From Pseudomonas crudilactis (GTDB lineage Bacteria > Pseudomonadota > Gammaproteobacteria > Pseudomonadales > Pseudomonadaceae): a DNA stretch of 64,000 nucleotides. How positions within the stretch are numbered: position 1 is the first letter of the stretch; every line of letters starts with the position of its first letter. This document shows, piece after piece, positions 36,011 through 42,174 of the stretch. The notes under the pieces are model-generated. The model had not been told where the DNA came from, did not search any database, and was given only the letters and a program-made list of their open reading frames with translations. The DNA lies in NCBI RefSeq assembly GCF_013433315.1, contig NZ_WXVV01000012.1:62001-126000 (forward strand), given 5' to 3'. The position numbers and the translations under genes were made by a program.

Positions 36011-36187
36011 TCAATGAGTTCCGGTTGTTTTGGGCGGGATCGAGCAGTGCCAGAACACTGCGACCCCGGCGATCGTTCGCCAGCGCTCACGGTGAAAGCG
36101 CAATGGATCGGTTGGCAGGCCGTCATCAGGTGGCGGTTCTGGCCGCGCATGGCTGAGCGCTGCGCCGATCAGGATGAGTAGGAGCAT
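36011..36187 (-). CDS. 58-residue phage protein with N-terminal membrane segment
   Basis: ATG 36187 has GGAG six bases upstream. The N terminus MLLLILIGAALSHA is a short signal or anchor, followed by a Pro-rich linker and a basic region (DPLRFHRERWRTIAGVAVFW). It is the first gene after the structured leader at 36.2-36.5 kb. Function unknown. Confidence 0.55.
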   Translation of the reverse strand: MLLLILIGAALSHARPEPPPDDGLPTDPLRFHRERWRTIAGVAVFWHCSIPPKTTGTH

Positions 36188-36321
36188 GGTGTTCTCCGGT
36201 TAGTTGGTGCCGGTTACGTCTCCGGCGCGGGCTTTACCGCCGTGGTGCTTGATGCTGGCTTGATTACGCGCAAGCTACCCCGCGTTGATGCAGGTGGGCG
36301 GTTATAGGCCGCAGTTTCGTC

Positions 36322-36433
36322 CGCATCGGGGTGTGATCTGGCCGGTCCGTCTCATCCTCGGCAGGGGCGACCCGCCGATTTGCAACCACGTCGCCGCGCT
36401 TAGATGCTTCGCTTCAGATCACACCCCGATGCG
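36322..36433. repeat. 19-bp perfect inverted repeat in an early-operon leader
   Basis: The arms CGCATCGGGGTGTGATCTG (36322-36340) and its exact reverse complement (36415-36433) are 74 bp apart. They lie in a 299-bp gap without a credible gene (36188-36486) that the leftward transcript crosses. As RNA they would form a long hairpin enclosing a smaller loop. Possible uses are a structured leader, an antitermination element or a protein-binding site. Confidence 0.65.
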
Positions 36434-36473
36434 CTCTCATAGAGAGGATCGGGCAGTTAACGACAGGCTGTCG

Positions 36474-36487
36474 TGGCGCTGGTTGTT
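36474..36487 (-). repeat. Second copy of a 14-nt leader element
   Basis: On the minus strand this reads AACAACCAGCGCCA, identical to 37297-37310 next to the boxA-like site. It begins at the end of the 36487 gene and is followed by a small stem ACGACA-GCC-TGTCGT. The copy here lacks the boxA core. Confidence 0.5.
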
Positions 36488-37029
36488 CAATACGGCTTTT
36501 CAACCTTGCCTTGGTCTTGCAGGCTTTTGATTTTGAAAAGGTCGTTCAGCATGTGGTCCATTTGATTGGCAAGCTGATTGCGCAAGCCGTCTTTCAGGGC
36601 GCCGGTTACGTTCGCCACGCTTTGCTGCATTTGCTTGCTGAAGTCTTCGGCGCAGATCTTGGTCATAAGCCACTGAGCCCGGGTGACTGAGTTGTAATCG
36701 CTAGATGCTGGCTTGCCATCCCCGGGGTTTACCTTGCCGTTCCAGTAGGCGGTTACCGTTTTTTCCAGTTCCTTGCGCAGCGTGGTAGATGGCCCCTCCT
36801 GATCGCCCCACTGATTCACGCGGCGATATTCACGCTCGAACGAGCCATTGATGGTTTCGTCGATCGCCATCTGAATCTGCGAGGTAACGCGCTCATCGAA
36901 GATTTTGTCGATGCGCTTTTTCACCTCTTTCGCCACCATCTCCGAGAGGTCTTCATCCTCTCGCAGCAACTGATCGGCGACGTTCGACACGATGGATTTC
37001 TTCAGTTCAGCTTCGTTGATGTTGAGCAT
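36487..37029 (-). CDS. First large protein of the leftward early operon
   Basis: This 180-residue protein starts at ATG 37029 behind GGGAG. It is almost wholly helical and charged (EAELKKSIVSNVADQLLRED, MVAKEVKKRIDKIFDERVTSQIQ) and ends with a long amphipathic helix (GLRNQLANQMDHMLNDLFKIK). There are no cysteines beyond one, no membrane segment, and no Arg-rich N-terminal motif as in lambda N, although it occupies N's position behind PL. Function unknown. Confidence 0.62.
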   Translation of the reverse strand: MLNINEAELKKSIVSNVADQLLREDEDLSEMVAKEVKKRIDKIFDERVTSQIQMAIDETINGSFEREYRRVNQWGDQEGPSTTLRKELEKTVTAYWNGKVNPGDGKPASSDYNSVTRAQWLMTKICAEDFSKQMQQSVANVTGALKDGLRNQLANQMDHMLNDLFKIKSLQDQGKVEKPY

Positions 37030-37131
37030 TTTGTGACTCCCGTTGATTTCCAATGCCGCCTCATAGAAGCGGCATCAGTAAATCTGTGGTCTTTCTCCGC
37101 ACCCGCTTACCAGGTCATTCACTCAGTTCGG

Positions 37132-37230
37132 TCAACACCTCGTCCGCCGTCGCAGTGGGCTGCGCGTGGGCAGGCTTTCGGGCCTGTCGGATCGCCGGTC
37201 GCCGGTAGAGGCAAGTGCGGTTTTGTTCAT
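37132..37230 (-). CDS. 32-residue arginine-rich peptide ORF in the PL leader
   Basis: The ORF begins MNKTALASTGDRRSDRPESL and ends with the cluster RSPLRRRTRC. Eight of its 32 residues are Arg. GGGAGG lies 11 bases before the ATG. A 20-codon ORF (start 37297) ends four bases upstream. Arg-rich short peptides bind RNA hairpins in lambda N-type antitermination, but this match is only by composition and position. Confidence 0.35.
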   Translation of the reverse strand: MNKTALASTGDRRSDRPESLPTRSPLRRRTRC

Positions 37231-37306
37231 CGGTTTACTGACCTCCCACCGATGGAGCCGGGAGTGACCTAACCGGACTGGCCGGGTAGTCGTTCATGGC
37301 GCTGGT

Positions 37307-37318
37307 TGTTAAAGAGCG
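37307..37318 (-). promoter_or_regulatory. boxA-like antitermination element
   Basis: On the minus strand the sequence is CGCTCTTTAACA, the consensus boxA that recruits NusB/NusE to RNA in rRNA operons and lambda nut sites. It lies about 45 bp downstream of the PL -10 and is transcribed at the start of the leftward operon. Confidence 0.6.
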
Positions 37319-37363
37319 GCGCGGCTTTCGCTGCTGGGCCGGTGAAGCGCTGGCTTGGATGCA

Positions 37364-37392
37364 AATATAGGTACTCCCATATTTCATGTCAA
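37364..37392 (-). promoter_or_regulatory. Leftward early promoter PL
   Basis: On the minus strand, TTGACA (37392-37387) is followed after exactly 17 bp by TATATT (37369-37364), a near-consensus sigma70 promoter. Operators cover both hexamers, so the repressor would block it in the lysogen. Confidence 0.82.
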
Positions 37393-37405
37393 TGGGTATT
37401 CCCAT
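37367..37405. promoter_or_regulatory. Left operator pair (OL)
   Basis: ATAGGTACTCCCAT (37367-37380) overlaps the PL -10 and ATGGGTATTCCCAT (37392-37405) touches the -35. The second is a perfect ATGGG-N4-CCCAT palindrome. The same motif occurs three times between the repressor and Cro genes, so one protein should bind all five. Confidence 0.8.
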
Positions 37406-37434
37406 ATTTATGGGCGTAATTTTCTTTCGCCCAT

Positions 37435-37458
37435 AAAAAAGCCCGCTGTTGGCGGGCT
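37435..37458 (-). terminator. Terminator of the zinc-ribbon membrane protein gene
   Basis: On the minus strand AGCCCGC pairs with GCGGGCT around a 5-nt loop and is followed by six T residues. It insulates the 37476-37844 gene from PL. Confidence 0.85.
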
Positions 37459-37475
37459 CGGAACTGCAAGTAGGT

Positions 37476-37844
37476 TTATGGGGTTCGGCTGAATCTGGTT
37501 GAGAAGTCGCTCTCAAGCTTCCGGCATGCCCCGCTTATAATTTGCCGTGCGCCCGCCGGGCCTTGGTAGGAGGCCTCGTTGTCGCGACACATCTCAATCG
37601 CCCTTTTGGCGTGATCTCTCGCCAGGTCTTCTTCCGATGGCTTGGAGAAAGCTCCGATTGCGAAGGCAGCAGCAACTCCCAAGATCAGAACGATAAAAGC
37701 CTTCTGAGCAAATCCCATACCCTCAGGCTTCACCGCTTCAACGTGAGCTTTTACAGAGATGTCGGCATGACAATGCTTGCAGCGAACTGCTTCTACTTTG
37801 ATGGTCTCCGCACATAGCGGACAAATCTTCTCGTCGTGCTCCAT
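37476..37844 (-). CDS. Zinc-ribbon membrane protein
   Basis: In this 122-residue protein the N-terminal CPLC and CKHC pairs (about residues 8-11 and 22-25) form a zinc ribbon. One transmembrane helix (KAFIVLILGVAAAFAIGAF) follows, then a soluble tail (CRDNEASYQGPAGARQIISGACRKLESDF) with two cysteines. It sits between two terminators, so it is probably expressed from its own promoter, independent of PL. A lysogen-expressed envelope or exclusion protein is a reasonable guess; no function is proven. Confidence 0.65.
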   Translation of the reverse strand: MEHDEKICPLCAETIKVEAVRCKHCHADISVKAHVEAVKPEGMGFAQKAFIVLILGVAAAFAIGAFSKPSEEDLARDHAKRAIEMCRDNEASYQGPAGARQIISGACRKLESDFSTRFSRTP

Positions 37845-37870
37845 TCAGTCGCCTCCCTTCATCCTGACGT

Positions 37871-37897
37871 GAAAAGACCCGGTTGCCCGGGTCTTGG
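37871..37897 (-). terminator. Terminator of the repressor operon
   Basis: On the minus strand AAGACCCGG and CCGGGTCTT form a 9-bp stem with loop GCAA, followed by TTC. It closes the leftward transcript that carries the repressor, nucleotidyltransferase and coiled-coil genes. Confidence 0.8.
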
Positions 37898-37917
37898 TTT
37901 TCAGATTGAGAACGGAT

Positions 37918-38853
37918 CTATTCCGTTATTAATTTATAAGTCGAATGCTCTTTTTGTGTTATTTCGTCGCGGGTTGTGTATTGCAAAGCTTTGAGTTCTA
38001 CATTCATGCCAAGGGTGTATTGCTGGGCGTGATTATACTGTTGCTTGTTGTATTCAACTTTTATTTTTGAACCGTTGTCAGCTCTTAATATGATTGAGCC
38101 TGATTCATTAAGAACAGCAACCCTGCCAATAAGCTTAACGGTCTCTGGTTTTATTTTGCTAACTATAGATAGCCTTTGTCTTGCTAGTCTTACGCTGTCT
38201 AGTGTTCCGCCCCATTTATGTATGTCGGAGTTAGGGGAGGGCCACGTCAACTCGGCGCCTATATCTCGCTTTTCCAATTCCTTGAGCAAATCACAAAGCT
38301 CTCTTGTAGCCCTAACGCCTATAACGGATACGAGTTCCTTGACTTGATCCGGAGACGGGTCCAAAAGCAGTTTGAATATCATCTCAAGAGTGCTTTCTAA
38401 GATTACGTCCCCCATTGCATCAGGAGTTAGACTGCCAGCAAATAATAAGCGAGTAGATCCCGGTGCAAGGTTTGATAATCTTATATCTAGTTCATCTGAT
38501 AAATTGTCGGGTATTCCTCTATGAGGATCCTGACCATATCTTAAGTGATAGGCTGCAAAGCCTATTGCACTATGGAACTTGTTAGAGACGAGCGTAAGCA
38601 GCCGCAAAGGTATGCTGCCGTCTAATCTCCATCCAGTAAGACGCAACTCTACAACTTCTTTTTTGAGGGACTCTTTAGCCACTCTCAATTCTTGCAGGAG
38701 TTCATCTCTTTGGCTTTCCCAAGACGATAAGGACAGCCTGTACGATTTATCGCCAGGGCTATTCTCAAGGCGAGCCTTATCGCGAGCGACAAAAGCCCTT
38801 ACCTGAGCAAGCTGGCGTTCAAGCCAGTCAATTCTTTTCTCTTGCTCTGTCAT
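37918..38853 (-). CDS. Coiled-coil protein, partner of a nucleotidyltransferase-like gene
   Basis: In this 311-residue protein residues 1-70 are a charged coiled coil (EKRIDWLERQLAQVRAF, WESQRDELLQELRVAKESL). The middle (about 75-175: IPLRLLTLVSNKFHSAIGFA, then RLSNLAPGSTRLLFAGSL) is an alpha/beta domain with a conserved-looking PGSTRL loop. The last 80 residues (IGRVAVLNESGSIILRADNGSKIKVEY) predict as a small beta barrel. It overlaps the nucleotidyltransferase gene by four bases and is the last gene of the repressor transcript. The DNA is markedly AT-rich (line 38041-38100 has 20 G/C in 60), unlike neighbouring phage genes, suggesting recent transfer. I recognise no family name. The likely role is effector or sensor of a two-gene defence or toxin system. 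Confidence 0.7.
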   Translation of the reverse strand: MTEQEKRIDWLERQLAQVRAFVARDKARLENSPGDKSYRLSLSSWESQRDELLQELRVAKESLKKEVVELRLTGWRLDGSIPLRLLTLVSNKFHSAIGFAAYHLRYGQDPHRGIPDNLSDELDIRLSNLAPGSTRLLFAGSLTPDAMGDVILESTLEMIFKLLLDPSPDQVKELVSVIGVRATRELCDLLKELEKRDIGAELTWPSPNSDIHKWGGTLDSVRLARQRLSIVSKIKPETVKLIGRVAVLNESGSIILRADNGSKIKVEYNKQQYNHAQQYTLGMNVELKALQYTTRDEITQKEHSTYKLITE

Positions 38854-39311
38854 GGAGTCAGCCTCAGTAGTGCCAGGCCCTTGGGAGTGATCTCATCACG
38901 CTGAGTTCCGAATTTTTGAAACCAAAAGGCCGTGCCTTCCTCGTCATCCCCGCTTACAGCGTGAACGTCGAGGTTGAAGCGAGCTTTTGCATATTCGGTG
39001 GTGAGGAGGTCGTTCACGGCGTTCCAGTTTGCATCTGACAGATCTCGGACCACGGCAGGGTCGTACAGCACGACCATATCGATGTCTTCTGGCTCGTGCT
39101 TGTTGCACATGAATGAGCCATCAATCCAGACGTCAGCTACAAGGCCGAGGTCGCGCAGAAGCTCAAGGTACGTTAGTAGGCATTCAAATAGAGCAGGCCT
39201 ACGTCTTGAATCGGGGAATCCATCTACGACTAGCGACCTGAGGTCTGATAGCGAGATCTCATGGATGCCCCGACCCAGCAAGGGAGGGAAATCAACTTTG
39301 ATTAGGTTCAT
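38850..39311 (-). CDS. Pol-beta/MNT-type nucleotidyltransferase-like protein (DUF6932-like)
   Basis: This 153-residue protein contains the motif [19 protein letters not shown]: Gly65-Ser66, nine residues, then Asp76-x-Asp78. A third acidic residue, Asp115, lies in the strand RFNLDVHAV. This is the complete metal-binding triad of Pol-beta-superfamily nucleotidyltransferases. Many members act in toxin-antitoxin or abortive-infection pairs by adding nucleotides to a partner or to tRNA. The N-terminal layout ([16 protein letters not shown], then [16 protein letters not shown]) resembles DUF6932 proteins. Its start overlaps the repressor's 3' end by 20 bp and its stop overlaps the next start, so all three are one transcript expressed in lysogens. 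Confidence 0.75.
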   Translation of the reverse strand: MNLIKVDFPPLLGRGIHEISLSDLRSLVVDGFPDSRRRPALFECLLTYLELLRDLGLVADVWIDGSFMCNKHEPEDIDMVVLYDPAVVRDLSDANWNAVNDLLTTEYAKARFNLDVHAVSGDDEEGTAFWFQKFGTQRDEITPKGLALLRLTP

Positions 39312-39720
39312 CGGTCTGCAGCAGCAACTCCATGGCCTTTTTCAGTCTCAGCGCCTGAGCCTCGGAGATGCCAAGCATCTTGTCCGCGATCTCATCCACC
39401 GCCTGGCGGTGTGCAGGGGCTGCTTCTTCGTACTTTTGCTGCTGATATGCGCGCGCTGAGTCGCCACCCAATGGAGGCCTATCTGCCCCGGCACCGCCTT
39501 GGCTGCGAGAAAGATCGAGCATTTCGCCCGTACCGTCAGCAAGCCAGATAGCAGATACGCCGCAGGCAGCGGCAAGCTGCGCGGTGTAAGCGGTCCCCTT
39601 GGATTTCCCTCTCTCAAGGTCTGAGATCGAAGTCTGGTTGATCCCAACCTTCTCCGCGAGAGCGATCTGTCCAAGCTTTGCGTGGCGCCTTGCGGCTTTT
39701 AAACGGTCTTTGAATTCCAT
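39292..39720 (-). CDS. CI-like prophage repressor lacking a peptidase domain
   Basis: This 142-residue protein has an N-terminal XRE helix-turn-helix (residues 17-37: [20 protein letters not shown]) with a basic first helix. The rest is a helical tail (about 75-142) with an acidic/helical end ([20 protein letters not shown]). It lacks the S24 autocleavage domain of lambda CI. It should bind the ATGGG-N4-CCCAT operators and silence PL and PR. ATG 39720 is chosen because it starts exactly where the PRM transcript would begin, so the mRNA is probably leaderless as for lambda cI. Confidence 0.85.
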   Translation of the reverse strand: MEFKDRLKAARRHAKLGQIALAEKVGINQTSISDLERGKSKGTAYTAQLAAACGVSAIWLADGTGEMLDLSRSQGGAGADRPPLGGDSARAYQQQKYEEAAPAHRQAVDEIADKMLGISEAQALRLKKAMELLLQTDEPNQS

Positions 39721-39727
39721 CCCGCGA

Positions 39728-39756
39728 GTATTACGGGTACGCCCATACCCTTGCAA
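39728..39756 (-). promoter_or_regulatory. Repressor maintenance promoter PRM
   Basis: On the minus strand TTGCAA (39756-39751) is followed after 17 bp by TAATAC (39733-39728). The predicted start falls at the repressor ATG (39720), implying leaderless mRNA. The -35 is shared with PR. Confidence 0.7.
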
Positions 39757-39794
39757 ATCGGTATTCCCATAACCTACTATATGGGTATTCCCGT
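39733..39794. promoter_or_regulatory. Right operator array (three sites, 24-bp period)
   Basis: ACGGGTACGCCCAT (39733-39746), ATCGGTATTCCCAT (39757-39770) and ATGGGTATTCCCGT (39781-39794) are spaced exactly 24 bp apart in the same orientation. The first covers the PRM -10 side, the second the PR spacer, the third the PR start. Each is one or two changes from the perfect site in OL. Confidence 0.85.
39751..39780 (+). promoter_or_regulatory. Rightward early promoter PR
   Basis: TTGCAA (39751-39756), 18-bp spacer, TACTAT (39775-39780). It drives the Cro-like, CII-like and downstream lytic genes. Confidence 0.75.
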
Positions 39795-39807
39795 ATGGAG
39801 GGGCGTC

Positions 39808-40023
39808 ATGAACGCAATTTATAAGGGCCTCGTTGACTACTTCGGCACTCAAGAGGCCACCGCCGAAAAACTTAAGGTGGATCAAAGCACCGTTTCCGGC
39901 TGGGTTCGGGGTAAGCACGGTATGTCTCCAGTTATTGCCAAGCGAGCGGAGGCGTTGACCGAAGGTGCTTTCAAAAAAGAGTCCCTGTGCCCGTCGTTTC
40001 CTTGGGCTGAGATGGCCGCCTAA
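39808..40023 (+). CDS. Cro-like early repressor
   Basis: This 71-residue protein has GGAGG before ATG 39808. A single helix-turn-helix of the YdaS/P22 Cro type is present: [32 protein letters not shown], with the recognition helix DQSTVSGW. The short tail is typical. As the first gene of PR, opposite the repressor, it would bind the same operators with reversed preference and favour the lytic path. Confidence 0.83.
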   Translation: MNAIYKGLVDYFGTQEATAEKLKVDQSTVSGWVRGKHGMSPVIAKRAEALTEGAFKKESLCPSFPWAEMAA

Positions 40024-40107
40024 GCGAAATCCCTGTCCGCCGATCCATTGAGCAAATGATCGCCCCTGTATCAGCAGGGCGCCACGTAAAGAATTTCGAG
40101 GTGTTAC

Positions 40108-40533
40108 ATGCAGGAATTGATGAAGGCGATCTACGACGTGGTTGACGACCATGGCACCAAGAAAATTGCCGAAGGCGCGGACTTCAAGTCACGGACGCTT
40201 CTTTCCCAGAAGGCAAACCCGGACTACGACACCCACCGCATGAACGTGGAAGAGCTGCATCGGATCATGAAGTTCACTCAGGACTTCCGTCCGCTCAAAG
40301 CATGGGCGGAGGCGTTCGGTTTCGACCTGGTTCCGAAGGAAAAGCCGGAAGGCATCAATCTCAACGCCGCACTTCTGCGACTGCATGCCGATCTTGCCGA
40401 CGTTACCCGTCTTGCGTTCGACGCACAGGCTGATGGGCGAGTCTGCTCGGTCGAGAAAACGAGCCTGCTTAAGGAGGCTGAGGAGGTGATCGTCAGCTTG
40501 GAAGTGTTCAAGCAATCCGTGAAGGCGGCCTGA
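40108..40533 (+). CDS. Phage regulatory protein of the CII/CP76 family
   Basis: This 141-residue protein matches the phage CII-type regulator family (Phage_CP76). Signatures are [57 protein letters not shown], which includes the KNP-like nucleating segment. The C-terminal 50 residues are helical and likely oligomerise. Lambda-position logic suggests an activator or modulator of lysogeny, though targets are not identifiable. A strong terminator follows. Confidence 0.76.
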   Translation: MQELMKAIYDVVDDHGTKKIAEGADFKSRTLLSQKANPDYDTHRMNVEELHRIMKFTQDFRPLKAWAEAFGFDLVPKEKPEGINLNAALLRLHADLADVTRLAFDAQADGRVCSVEKTSLLKEAEEVIVSLEVFKQSVKAA

Positions 40534-40544
40534 ATTTCAGACAC

Positions 40545-40574
40545 AAAAAAGCCGACGTACGAGGTCGGCTTTTT
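40545..40574 (+). terminator. Terminator between the CII-like and Rha genes
   Basis: AAAAGCCGAC and GTCGGCTTTT form a 10-bp stem with a 7-nt loop and a T tract. It has the position of lambda tR1 and would limit PR transcription unless antitermination occurs. Confidence 0.85.
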
Positions 40575-40603
40575 CAACAGCGGTAAAACAAGTGGAGCCG
40601 ATT

Positions 40604-41392
40604 ATGCACGCACAAACACAACGGGACAATACCGGACATGTCGCGACACGTTTTCAGGATTCGAAAAACGTGTCTCAAACAATGTCCTCGGTGGAAATCG
40701 CCGAGCTGACAGGAAAACTGCACAAAAACGTTCTGGCTGACATCCGTTCGATGTTCTCTGAACTGGAAATTGACTCGGCTGAGTTTTCAGCCCAGTACAA
40801 AGATGGCACGGGCCGCAGTCTTCCGTGCTTCAGCCTCGATCGGGAAATGACTGACACCCTGCTGACCGGTTACAGCGCCAAGATGCGTTTGGCAGTTGTC
40901 CGCCGGTGGCGCGAGCTTGAAGGGAAGATCGCCCAGCCGCGCGAACTGTCCCGCATGGACCTCATTCAGCTCGCTTTCGAGGCGGAACAGCAGCGTCTAC
41001 AGCTGACCATCCAGGTCGAAGCGCAGGCCTCGAAGATCCATTCCATGGAAAACCTGTTCAAGGAAGGGATGACCCACACCCAATTCTGCAAGGGCCTCAA
41101 TGGGGTCAACGTCATGCAGGTGGGCAAGTTTCTCGAAGGCCGCAACTGGCTCTACAACGAGAGCAAATCCGGCTTGCGCTTTCGTGTGGCGTCTTACGCC
41201 CGCGACAAGTACATGACCGAGCATCAGCACGAAGTCACTCCCCACGGCAAAGAGCCGTTCGTTTCCTTCACGCCAGTTCTGCTCAAGAAGGGCGCCGCGC
41301 GCCTGTACGACCTGTACCTGGCCGGCGAGCTGCCAATGAAGAAGACCTGGGACGGGCTTTTCACTCATGACAAAGCACTGAGGGCCGCGTAA
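40604..41392 (+). CDS. Rha-type antirepressor with KilA-C-like domain
   Basis: This 262-residue protein starts at ATG 40604 behind GGAG. Residues 25-110 are a Rha domain (SSVEIAELTGKLHKNVLADIR, FSLDREMTDTLLTGYSAKMRLAVVRRWRELE). Residues 140-262 match the C-terminal domain of phage antirepressors (THTQFCKGLNGVNVMQVGKFLEGRNWLY, then FVSFTPVLLKKGAARLYDLYL). Antirepressors bind and inactivate phage repressors. This makes sense because the repressor here cannot be cleaved. A perfect inverted repeat lies inside its first codons. It overlaps the next gene by TAATG. Confidence 0.84.
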   Translation: MHAQTQRDNTGHVATRFQDSKNVSQTMSSVEIAELTGKLHKNVLADIRSMFSELEIDSAEFSAQYKDGTGRSLPCFSLDREMTDTLLTGYSAKMRLAVVRRWRELEGKIAQPRELSRMDLIQLAFEAEQQRLQLTIQVEAQASKIHSMENLFKEGMTHTQFCKGLNGVNVMQVGKFLEGRNWLYNESKSGLRFRVASYARDKYMTEHQHEVTPHGKEPFVSFTPVLLKKGAARLYDLYLAGELPMKKTWDGLFTHDKALRAA

Positions 41393-42174
41393 TGGCCGGG
41401 GACTGGATCAAAATGCGAATTGACCTTCAGACACATCCAAAAGTTTTCCGCATGGTGTCCGCATTGAAAGCGGACAGACTTCGGATCATTGGCGGACTGC
41501 ACGTTGCGTGGAGCATCTTCGACACCCATTCCGACGACGGCGTACTGCACGGTTACAGTGTCGATGCGATGGATGCCGTGGTTGGCTGGCCCGGTTTCAC
41601 TCAGGCCATGATCGAAGTGGAGTGGGCGTCCGTGCAGGACGATGGAAGCCTTGTAATGCCTCGCTTTGACGAGCACAACGGCGCCAGTGCAAAGCGCCGG
41701 GCCAACGACAGCGAGCGCAAGCGTAACGACCGCAAAAACAACTCTGTCCGCAATGTGTCCGCAAGCGATGCGGACAAAACGCGGACCAGAGAAGAGAAGA
41801 GAAGAGAAGAGAAGACAGAGCAAGATCAAAAGCATGGTGCTGGCGCACCCGCGAAGTCTGGCAAATTCGATCCCCTCACAGCCAAGCCCGAGAACGTGTC
41901 CGGAAAGGCGTGGGCCGACTGGTGCCAGCACCGCAAGGAAATCCGCAAGCCGCTGACCGCTAAGAGCTGTGAGCAGCAGGCCAAGGCGTTGCTGGGTCAT
42001 GCCGCGCCGGATCAGGTTCTCGCCACGTCGATCTCCAACGGCTGGACCGGCATCTTCCCGGACAAGGTCGCCAGCAACGTGCACCCGTTCCCGCAATCCC
42101 GCCACACTGGCTTCGCCGAACGCGATTACACCTCCGGATTGAAGCAGCGGGAGGATGGCAGCTATGCGCTCTGA
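41392..42174 (+). CDS. Phage replication initiator (O-like)
   Basis: This 260-residue protein has an N-terminal winged-helix-like domain (DWIKMRIDLQTHPKVFRMVSAL, HVAWSIFDTHSDDGVLHGYS) of phage replication proteins. A low-complexity linker contains REEKRREEKTEQ, encoded by five GAAGA repeats, and a C-terminal domain (KAWADWCQHRKEIRKPLTAKSCEQQAKAL) follows. O-type proteins bind origin repeats within their own gene and recruit the helicase loader, which is the next gene. The iteron-like cluster at 41745-41786 fits that model. Confidence 0.8.
   Translation: MAGDWIKMRIDLQTHPKVFRMVSALKADRLRIIGGLHVAWSIFDTHSDDGVLHGYSVDAMDAVVGWPGFTQAMIEVEWASVQDDGSLVMPRFDEHNGASAKRRANDSERKRNDRKNNSVRNVSASDADKTRTREEKRREEKTEQDQKHGAGAPAKSGKFDPLTAKPENVSGKAWADWCQHRKEIRKPLTAKSCEQQAKALLGHAAPDQVLATSISNGWTGIFPDKVASNVHPFPQSRHTGFAERDYTSGLKQREDGSYAL
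41745..41815. other. Candidate replication origin: iteron-like cluster and purine tract
   Basis: TGTCCGCAA occurs at 41745 and 41756 (11 bp apart) and inverted as TGCGGACA at 41769-41776, with GCGGAC again at 41781-41786. Five tandem GAAGA units follow at 41791-41815. A further pair, TGTCCGCA and GCGGACA, lies at 41456-41476. Position inside the initiator gene is like lambda ori. Confidence 0.45.

Noticed and set aside
36285..36530. 81-codon rightward open frame across the 19-bp inverted repeat
   Set aside because: No ribosome site, opposite to operon direction, and its composition reflects the repeat. It is treated as non-coding leader.
37408..37436. TTATGGGCG/CGCCCATAA inverted repeat as a third OL operator
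   Set aside because: The half-sites resemble operator halves but are separated by 11 bp instead of 4, and the pair overlaps the A-tract side of the terminator, so a hairpin role is more likely.
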